A stretch of DNA of 64,000 bases, taken from Akkermansia muciniphila. Lineage in GTDB: Bacteria > Verrucomicrobiota > Verrucomicrobiia > Limisphaerales > BJHT01. A model generated the notes under the pieces. That model made no database searches. It saw nothing but the letters and a program-made list of their open reading frames with translations, and was not told the DNA's origin. Location: assembly GCA_945861535.1 (NCBI GenBank), contig CAMAUZ010000025.1:1-64000 (forward strand), given 5' to 3'. Shown here in pieces: positions 9,630-19,100 of this stretch. Every line of letters begins with the position of its first letter. The first letter of the stretch is position 1. The position numbers and the translations under genes are program-made.

Positions 9630-10101
9630 GACAGAAACCGAAAATCGGCATTAACAGTTTCTGGGTTTTGCGCTGGGGAATTGCTGCGTGTCGGCCCGCT
9701 GACAGAAGGCGGTGGCCGGCGTCGGCAGCGCAAACACCTCGCACAGCCGCTGCGCGCGCGATGGCGGCCTCGCTGGCGCAGAACCGCAGCCGCTGCGCCA
9801 CCTGCGCCGGATCGTGAAAGCGGTCCAGAAAGGTCCGCAGGGCCGCCCCTTTGTGCGGCGCAAAGCCCACGCCCCGCGCAGGCAGGCATCCCCGCTGAGC
9901 ACCTGGAGGTCCTCCGGGCAGTCCCCGCCAACGGTCCGCAAGAGCAGGGGGGCGATGCGCTGGCAAACGAGTGCCCGCCGATAAGTTTTTTTCAGGTGTC
10001 AGAAATTTTATGCGGCGATCCGGGGTTCAGATCGCCGCTTGATCCCATGATCCCATTTTCATCTTCCTTCAACCTCGCCCCCCCTTACACTCCGCGCCCT
10101 C
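9630..10101 (+). other. Spacer without a convincing gene
   Basis: 472 nt between the TIM-barrel gene and the helicase. The minus strand is open in more than one frame and resembles a decayed coding region, for example a stretch reading F-L-D-R-F-H-D-P-A-Q-V-A-Q-R-L near 9800. No frame has a plausible start, ribosome site and family match together, so I do not call a gene. The sequence just before the helicase ATG is C- and T-rich and carries no obvious Shine-Dalgarno. Confidence 0.5.
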
Positions 10102-12171
<2,070 letters not shown>

Positions 12172-12190
12172 GAACGGAACGCTGCGCGCG

Positions 12191-12253
12191 AAGCTCAAAG
12201 CACAAAGCCTAAAGCTCAAAGAAAGCACCAAACACCAATAGCCAATAACCATT
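12191..12253 (+). repeat. Heptamer-phased array A (9 units)
   Basis: Nine consecutive 7-nt units, the first four of type AAGCTCA or a near variant, then drifting to CACCAAA, AGCCAAT and AACCATT. It starts 20 nt after the helicase stop codon and reads in the sense of that gene. Array B lies tail-to-tail with it across the convergent gene junction. Confidence 0.75.
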
Positions 12254-12305
12254 CGGCTCGGACCGCCTCCGCGCACCGCTTCTGCACCGGACTTCGCAGT
12301 TCCAA

Positions 12306-12354
12306 ATTGGACCTTGTCCCTTCCCTTAAGCTTTGAGCTTTATCCTTGGAGCTT
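12306..12354 (-). repeat. Heptamer-phased array B (7 units) overlapping a stop codon
   Basis: Read on the minus strand, seven 7-nt units: AAGCTCC, AAGGATA, AAGCTCA, AAGCTTA, AGGGAAG, GGACAAG and a degenerate last unit. The TAA stop of the minus-strand membrane protein gene (12340-12342) is formed inside the second unit, so the last codons of that gene (K-L-Q-G-stop) are themselves array sequence. The order AGGGAAG then GGACAAG recurs in array D. Confidence 0.75.
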
Positions 12355-13758
12355 TTCCCCACCCGCTCCGCCACGCAAAAACCTCCCCACCCGCCGCACC
12401 CCGCGCACCGTCACGATCACCCCCAGCACCAGCAGCAGAAACCCCACCTCCTCCCCCGGCTTCTGCACCGTTTCCGGCAGATACTTGAACCACGGCACCT
12501 GCACCAGCGGCTGATTCAGCCAGCCCACCTGCGGATGAAAGCTCAGGAACTCCGTCACGAAAATCTGCGCGACAAACAAAAACCACACGAACCCCAGCGC
12601 TCCCAGCGCCCCCACCCGCGCCCCCCACGACCCCGTCCGCGCGATCAACTCCACCAGCTTCGGCCACGCCCGCCGCTCGCCCACCCGTACCAACTCCAGC
12701 CGCTCCAGCAGCGCCCGCTCATTCCCCGCCAGCTCCCCCGGCGACACCCACCCATCCCGCAACCCGCGCAAAATCCCCCGCGCATACAGCCGCGCCGCCA
12801 GCACCCGCAACAGCACATACGCCGGAAACACCACCAGCCCCGCCAAGAAGAAATAACTCCCCAAAATCTCCGCCACTTTCACCTTCGCCAACTCCGGAGC
12901 CAATGCCGCCACCTCCGCCGCCTGCGCCGGATTCATCTGCGGGAAAAACATCGGTAACGTCTTCAACATTCCCACCGGCACCGACACCGCCGCGTAAAAC
13001 CCCGCCAACACCAGACACCCCAGCCACCCCCGCAACGCCAGCCGCGCGATCAATCCAAAATCATAAAACGCCCGCCACTCCCCCGTCACCGCCTGCCGCG
13101 CCTGCGCCAGCGGCACATACAGCATCGCCATGATGAACAACCCGATCCCCGCCACCCCCGTCAGCGGCCCCACCTCGAAATGCTCATACCCCTTGCTGAA
13201 CGAATTATTCCACCCGTCATACCACGCGAACCACAACAACAAACACCCCGGCAGAGTGAACAACCACACATTCAAAATCCCCTGCCACCCCAGCCGAAAA
13301 TTCACCGCCAGCGATCCAAACAACACCCGCCACGCTCGCCGCACCCGCCCGCCCTTCACCTCACCCGCTTCACCCCGCCAAATCTCCCGCGCCTCCTGAT
13401 CCACAAACCAATTCGGCCACCGCACCTGCCTCCTCGTCTCCTCCCGCGCCGCCAGAAACTCCGCGAAACTCCCGTGCCCCGCGCCACCGCGTCCCCACCA
13501 CACCTTCCACGCCGCCCGTTGCGCCACCCGATAACTCCACCCGATCACCACAATCGCTCCTACCAACCCCTGCGTCCCCAACACCCCCACCAAATACTTC
13601 ACCGCGCCCCAAAACCACCGCCCCACCCGCGACCCCTTTTTCCCGCCCGCCACTGGCTGCGACGCCACTGCCGCCGTCACCTCCGCCACATCGCCCCCAA
13701 TCACCGGCGGCAAGCCCTCCGCCACCCCCGCCCCCGCGCCATCGTTCGTCGCACTCAT
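12340..13758 (-). CDS. Multi-pass membrane protein of unknown function
   Basis: 472 aa. Six or more hydrophobic segments are evident, including one near residue 60, one near 170, then near 205, 245, 310 and 400, and a last one near 445. The overall plan (N-terminal disordered Ala/Gly/Val-rich tail, repeated long helices, loops with P-L-A-Q-A-R) resembles DUF4013-type membrane proteins, but I cannot name the family. A cytoplasmic segment around residues 95-150 is rich in Trp, Arg and Glu. The last four residues are encoded by a heptamer array, so the C-terminus is probably dispensable. The gene lies downstream of the minus-strand alkaline-phosphatase-superfamily gene; the 122 nt between them are almost entirely heptamer array C. 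Confidence 0.75.
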   Translation of the reverse strand: MSATNDGAGAGVAEGLPPVIGGDVAEVTAAVASQPVAGGKKGSRVGRWFWGAVKYLVGVLGTQGLVGAIVVIGWSYRVAQRAAWKVWWGRGGAGHGSFAEFLAAREETRRQVRWPNWFVDQEAREIWRGEAGEVKGGRVRRAWRVLFGSLAVNFRLGWQGILNVWLFTLPGCLLLWFAWYDGWNNSFSKGYEHFEVGPLTGVAGIGLFIMAMLYVPLAQARQAVTGEWRAFYDFGLIARLALRGWLGCLVLAGFYAAVSVPVGMLKTLPMFFPQMNPAQAAEVAALAPELAKVKVAEILGSYFFLAGLVVFPAYVLLRVLAARLYARGILRGLRDGWVSPGELAGNERALLERLELVRVGERRAWPKLVELIARTGSWGARVGALGALGFVWFLFVAQIFVTEFLSFHPQVGWLNQPLVQVPWFKYLPETVQKPGEEVGFLLLVLGVIVTVRGVRRVGRFLRGGAGGEKLQG

Positions 13759-13764
13759 TCGTCG

Positions 13765-13876
13765 TGATCCGTGATTCCAAACTCGTCAGTCCCAACTTCA
13801 GATTCCCCATTCCCTTGCCCCAAATTCCCCTGCCATAAATCCCCATTCGTCATTCGAAATTCGCCATTCGCCATTC
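13765..13876 (-). repeat. Heptamer-phased array C (16 units)
   Basis: The longest array: 16 units of 7 nt in unbroken phase (plus-strand units such as GCCATTC, GTCATTC, GAAATTC, CCCATTC, ending mostly in TTC or TCC; minus-strand form GAATGGC). It starts 4 nt after the TAG of the upstream minus-strand gene and ends 7 nt before the ATG of the next minus-strand gene. Its unit differs from the AAGCTCA family, but period, position and orientation relative to the upstream stop are the same. Confidence 0.8.
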
Positions 13877-13880
13877 CCTG

Positions 13881-15080
13881 CTACGCCACCGCCTCCGCCA
13901 GCACCGGCCCCTCCGCCATCTCCGTCTTGAACTTCATGAAATGCCCCACCGTCGCCGCCACGCTGATCTGCTCCACCCGCTTCTCCACCGCCACCCCCTG
14001 CGGAATCCCCGGCCCCACCAACAAGGCGAAAATCTCCCGTGCCGACCGCGAATTGAAATGATGCTGACACGGCACCGCCGCGAACGGATTGCTGTCCCGC
14101 CCGCAATCCGGCACCACCACGAAGATCGTGTTTCCGTGATACTCCTCATTCGCCTCCACCGCCGCCACGATCTGCTTGATCCCCTCGTCCATGATCGCCA
14201 CCGCCCGCGTGTAATGACTCATGTTCCCCCAATGCACGTAGTCACAATCCGTGTAATTCACCATCAACAACCGCGGCCGCAGCTCCTTCAACGACCGCAC
14301 CGCCAGCTCCGTCAACAACCGGTCCCCGCGCGGATTCACGAACCCCGTGTCCCCGTAATACTCGCGCCACCGCTCCCAAAACCCCTCGATCTCGCGCCCC
14401 TGTTGATCCTTCCCGCCCGTCCGGTAATCCACCTTCTCCCACTTCTCGAGCGCCTTCCGCCGCTCCGCCAACTCCTTCTCCCCCAGCTTTCCCTCCTTCA
14501 CCTGCCGCTCCAACAGAAACGCCTTGAACCGATACAAACTCAGCACATTCGACCGGTAATCCACGCCGTAATGATGATGACTGCTGAAACTCAGAAACTC
14601 CTCGTCCGGCCGGTCCTCACAATTGATCGTCAACGTCCGATGCGACGGCACATGGTACGCCTTCCGCAAATACTCGAACAACGTCGGCACCTTCGCCTCA
14701 AACCGTGCGCCCAAAAACTTGTTCCCGATGTCCTTATACTTGTCGTACTTCCCCGTGATGATGAACAACGTCCCCTGCGCGTGACTCGTCTCCACCCCCT
14801 CCATCTCCGTGATCTCCATCCGCTTGAACAACGTCCCCCGCTTCACCAGCTCATGACATAAAAACGGGCTGTACGTCGTCCCCACCTCGATGCTCTCCCG
14901 CCGCCGCGCCCCGCCCCCATACCGGATGATCACCACATTCGGCCCCCGATACTCCGGCCGCGTGTCCGCCGCCCCGATCACCGGCAACCCCGCCCCGCCC
15001 AACGCCATCGCACCCGCCCCCAGACCTTTGAGAAAGTCCCGCCGCGCAACCGCCGCCCATCCCGCCGCATCAATGTTCAT
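13881..15080 (-). CDS. Tat-exported alkaline-phosphatase-superfamily (sulfatase-like) protein
   Basis: 399 aa from the ATG at 15080; the frame is open further upstream, but that part is palindromic repeat DNA, and this start puts a twin-arginine motif (A-R-R-D-F-L-K-G) and hydrophobic segment at the N-terminus. The fold is that of the metalloenzyme/alkaline phosphatase superfamily: an early N-V-V-I-I-R-Y-G-G-G strand, an S-H-A-Q-G-T-L-F-I-I-T-G segment, N-Y-T-D-C-D-Y-V-H-W-G with Asp and His ligands, V-V-V-P-D-C-G-R-D as the late metal-binding Asp, and C-Q-H-H-F for the final His. It may hydrolyse a phosphate or sulfate ester in the periplasm; the usual Cys/Ser-x-P-x-R sulfatase signature is not present, so a true sulfatase is unlikely. 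It may be cotranscribed with the membrane protein downstream. Confidence 0.75.
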   Translation of the reverse strand: MNIDAAGWAAVARRDFLKGLGAGAMALGGAGLPVIGAADTRPEYRGPNVVIIRYGGGARRRESIEVGTTYSPFLCHELVKRGTLFKRMEITEMEGVETSHAQGTLFIITGKYDKYKDIGNKFLGARFEAKVPTLFEYLRKAYHVPSHRTLTINCEDRPDEEFLSFSSHHHYGVDYRSNVLSLYRFKAFLLERQVKEGKLGEKELAERRKALEKWEKVDYRTGGKDQQGREIEGFWERWREYYGDTGFVNPRGDRLLTELAVRSLKELRPRLLMVNYTDCDYVHWGNMSHYTRAVAIMDEGIKQIVAAVEANEEYHGNTIFVVVPDCGRDSNPFAAVPCQHHFNSRSAREIFALLVGPGIPQGVAVEKRVEQISVAATVGHFMKFKTEMAEGPVLAEAVA

Positions 15081-15297
15081 AAAATAAAAACCGGTAGTCT
15101 GTCCCACAAGACGCCCCGCACCCTCCCCGGTTTCCCGCCAAAAAGAAACCGCCGTCCGCCGCCCTGCAAAATCCTGGTAGGGACGCGTTGCGCGCGTCCC
15201 AAACCTCCCCACCACCGCACCCGATCCCAACCGCTGGGTCCCAATCCTCCCGCACCGGATGAAAAAAAGGTCAGGGCCGGGCAGCGAGTCGCCGCCC

Positions 15298-15713
15298 GAA
15301 CTCGCAGGCGAGGACGCCTGCGGTACCGAAGAAACGCTGCCGTCCGGAAATGCCCCTGCGCCAGCGGCGCACCGCAGGACATTAGCCGGGGGCAAGGCGA
15401 ACGCCGCCGCCCCCGGTTCGCCGCCGCGTGAAGGTCCCTGCCCCGGAGGGGCACCGGAGGAAACTCCGCACGATGGAAAACCCGTTTCTCCGATGCCCCT
15501 CCGGGGCACGCACCGATTTCGTCGCCTGACCGGGGGCAGCGTCCGCTCAGCGCGGACTTGCCCCCGGCTAATTTCCTGCGGCGTCCCTCCGGGACGGGAA
15601 CCAGTGACCGCCTTCGCGCCAACAACCCGAGTGGACCGATGGGCCTGCCGCTACGCCAGCGGCGCACCGCAGGACATTAGCCGGGGGCAAGGCGAACGCC
15701 GCCGCCCCCGGTT
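15298..15713. repeat. Composite of palindromic REP-like elements with ATTAGCCGG core
   Basis: Two 60-nt copies that I read as identical lie in direct orientation at 15359-15418 and 15654-15713. Each holds GGACATTAGCCGGGGGC and a downstream GCCCCCGG that closes a hairpin. A third, inverted copy lies at 15530-15582 (CCGGGGGC ... GCCCCCGGCTAATTTCC). A single arm of another family (AACTCGCAGGCG..GACGCCTGCGGTACC) lies at about 15300-15328. The related core ATTAGCCGGTGG recurs near 29170, 51420 and 51640. No coding sequence is supported in 15081-16111. Confidence 0.75.
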
Positions 15714-15902
15714 GGCCACCGTGTGAAGGTCCATGCCCTGAAGGGGCACCGGAGGAAACGGCGCGCCCGACCGTCCCGTTTCTCCGCTGCCCCTCGTATC
15801 TTGAATTTCGGCTCCGGGGTTCATCCGGGGTTCGGCTGTGGAGTGATTACAAGCGGGTGCGGGTCGCGGCGGATGGGAGCCAATCGCCGACGAGGGCTAT
15901 AT

Positions 15903-15992
15903 GGAGTGCGGTGGCAAGTCGGACGCGACACCGCTTTCTCACGGTCTGGCGCGTCCGAAAGCGGTGTCGCGTCCGACTTGCCACCGCACTCC
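15903..15992. repeat. Perfect 36-bp inverted repeat with 18-nt loop
   Basis: The left arm 15903-15938 and right arm 15957-15992 are exact reverse complements over 36 nt; arms begin GGAGTGCGGTGGCAAG. It lies 119 nt before the TIR-WD40-Roc start. A related GGAGTGCGGTGAC hairpin lies at 58930 and a GGAGTGCGGCCG form at 25320 and 49370, so this is a family. It is not followed by a T-run, so it is not a simple terminator for the plus strand. Confidence 0.85.
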
Positions 15993-16111
15993 AAAACTCC
16001 CGCCCCCCCCCTCACCCACTTTCAATCACACCTTTCCGAAGCGCGCGCCGCCACTAATGCCTTGCCCCGGCCGGAGCGCGTGCGGACACTCGGCGCGAAC
16101 AATCCCGGGAC

Positions 16112-19100
16112 ATGAGCGACACCTTCCAGTACGACGTTTTCCTGAGCCATAGCGCGAAGGACAAAGACATTGTTCGCCCGCTCGCGGAGCGGCTGCGGGC
16201 GGATGGACTGCGGGTGTGGTTCGAGGAGTGGGAAATCCCACCTGCGGTTCCCCTCGCCCAGCGGATGGGAGAGGGGTCAGGAGTGAGGGCGGCGAAGATC
16301 GAGTCGGGGTTGGAGCATTCCCGCGTGCTGGTGCTGTGTCTGTCGGCGAATGCGCTGGGGTCGGACTGGGCGCAGTTGGAGAGCGGGACGTTTCGGTTTC
16401 GCGACCCGCTGAACACGGAGCGGCGCTTTATTCCGCTGCGGCTGGATGCGACGCCGGCGAAGGGTTCGCTGGGGCAGTTCGCCTTTCTCCAGTGGTATCC
16501 GGCGGAGCAGGAGCAGGAATACCCGAAGCTCCGCGAAGCCTGCCGCCCGCCCGCGCCGCCGCCGCCAGCGGTACCCGAGACGGCGCGCGAGGCGGGGGCG
16601 GACAAGGTCGTGCAGCTCGACACCAAGGGATTTCTCCGTGCCTTCACCTTCAGTCCCGATGGCAAACACGCGCTGACCGGCGCTAATGACAACACGGTGC
16701 GGCTGTGGGAGGTGGCGACGGGCCGGTGCGAGCGGGTGCTGGAAGGGCATACGGCCACCGTCTGGGGCGTTGCGTGGAGTCCAGACGGGCGGTGGGTGCT
16801 GTCCGCCGCTGAAGACAAGACGGTGCGGCTGTGGGAGGTGGCGACGGGCCGCTGCGAGCGGGTGCTGGAAGGGCACACGAATATCGTCTTGAGCGTGGCG
16901 TGGAGTCCGGATGGGCGGCAGGCGCTGTCCGGCGGAATTGACCGGACGGTGCGGCTGTGGGAGGTGGCGACGGGCCGCTGCGAGCGGGTGCTGGAAGGGC
17001 ACACGGGTGTCGTCTGGAGCGTGGCGTGGAGTCCGGACGGGCGGCAGGCGCTGTCTGGCAGTTGGGACAACACGGTGCGGCTGTGGGAGGTGGCGACGGG
17101 CCGCTGCGAGCGGGTGCTGGAAGGGCACACGAACTACGTCTGGAGCGTGGCGTGGAGTTCAGGCGGACGGCGGGCGCTGTCCGGGGCTGCTGACAACACG
17201 GTGCGGCTGTGGGACGTGGCGACGGGCCGGTGCGAGCAGGTGCTGGCAGGGCACACGAACCAAGTCTGGAGCGTGGCGTGGAGTCCGGACGGGCGGCGGG
17301 CGCTGTCCGGGGCTGCTGACAACACGGTGCGGCTGTGGGACGTGGCAGAACCCGTCGCAGAGGCGCGGACCCGAGGCACCACCCCGCCCACCGTGACTTC
17401 CGCACCGGAGCAGGTGCAATACACGAACGCGAAGGTCCTGCTCGTCGGCGACACCGGCGTCGGCAAGAGCGGGATGGCGGAACGGCTGGTCAACCAACGA
17501 TTCATCCCCACGGTATCCTCCCACGCACGCAAGGCGCACCTGCTGGAAAGCTGCGTGGTGCAGGACCCGGGCGGGATTGCGTTGCATCGCGAGACGCTCT
17601 TGTGGGATCTCGCCGGGCAGCCGGCCTACCGGCTGGTGCATCAATTGAGCATGGAGGATGCGGCGGTGGCGTGCGTGCTGTTCGATTGCCGCAACGAGAC
17701 GAATCCCTTCGAGGGCGCGGCCTATTGGTCGCAGGTGCTCGATCAGGCGCGGACGAACACGAAGGTGAAAAAGATTCTCGTGGCCTCGCGCATGGACGTG
17801 GGCGGTCTGCCCGCGAGCCGGGAGCGCATCGAAGAGTTCGCGCGCACCAACGGCTTCGCCCAATTCATCGCCACCAGCGCGTACACCGGCGAAGGCTGCG
17901 ACAAACTGCGCGACCTGATCCGGCAGGGAATTCCCTGGGAGGAAATCCCCAAAGTAACCACGACCAAAGTGCTGGCCGCCCTGCGCGAGTACGTGGGGAA
18001 ATTGAAGGGCGAAACCAAACCCGCAGGCCCAGAGGTAGGGCGCGTCAGTCCCCTGCGCGCCGCTGGCGTGTCCGAACCGTCCGGCGGCGCGCTGAGGACA
18101 GACGCGCCCTACCCAGCGGCGGATGCAGCGGGAGCGGCTGCAACTGTCGGCGATCCTGGGCTTGTACAGTCGAAGGGGGAGATCAAACCCGCAGGCCCAG
18201 AGGTAGGGCGCGTCAGTCCTCTGCGCGCCGCTGGCGTGTCCGAACGGTCCGGCGGCGCGCTGAGGACAGACGCGCCCTACCCAGCGCTGGGTTTTGCGGA
18301 CGCGCCCGCGAGTTCCAAAGTTTCGGCGACGCTCGCGGCGGCGCAGGGCAGGGAAGAGGTCGCGAATGGCAATGGCAACCTCCCGCTCTTCACCGTCGCC
18401 GCGTTGCACGAGGGGTTTTGCGCGGATTTCGGCGCGAAGATTCCGTGGCCGGAATTTGTCGCCCATCTGCAACGGCTCGAAGCCACGGATGCGCTCGATG
18501 TGCTCCTGTTTCACACGACCGGCGCCGCGGCGCGTCCCGAGACGCAGGTGTTGCTGGACCCCACGCGCGTGGATGCCTACGCGAGCGCCCTGCTGGTGGC
18601 CGCGAAGGACGAGCCGGACGGGCCGGGGCATCTGCTCGAATCGCGGGTGCGCGCGGGGAACTTCAAGCTCACCGCGGAGGAGCGGCTGGGCGACGCGGAG
18701 GCGGAGGGGCATGTGCTGTGGTTTGTGCTGGAGAACCTGCTGGCGCGGGATCTGGCGCTGCGCGAGACGATCAAGGGAGAGGAATACATCGTGTTCCCCT
18801 CGCAATGCACGGCGGAGCTGCGGTTCCCCGGCGTGGCGGCGTTTGGCGTGGCGTACGGATTTGCCGGACCGGTGCGGAGCATTTACGCCACGCTGATCGC
18901 GCAGCTCGCACATTATGAGGGCTTCAAGAAACGGGAGTTCTTCCACGACGCGGCGGCTTACCGCGCGGAGGCGGGCGGGCGGTGCCTGGTGCGCTTGCAG
19001 GATCAAGGGCGTGGGAAAGGGGAACTGGTGGTGTCCTTCGAGGGCGACACGCCGCCGAACGTGCGGCAGGGCTTTCTGGAGTTCGTCGGCAAGCATCTGG

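Noticed and set aside
9630..10101. Transposase fragment on the minus strand
   Set aside because: Coherent peptide fragments appear in more than one frame, but no recognisable DDE motif or terminal repeats; too weak to call.
12191..12253. CRISPR array
   Set aside because: Units are 7 nt, degenerate, without spacers, and no cas gene is present; the same holds for all other arrays.
15903..15992. Terminator for the minus-strand gene upstream
   Set aside because: It is on the 5' side of that gene and lacks a T-run on either strand.
16216..16686. Alternative-frame proteins within the TIR gene
   Set aside because: Overlapping frames in a GC-rich gene with no start signals or family match.
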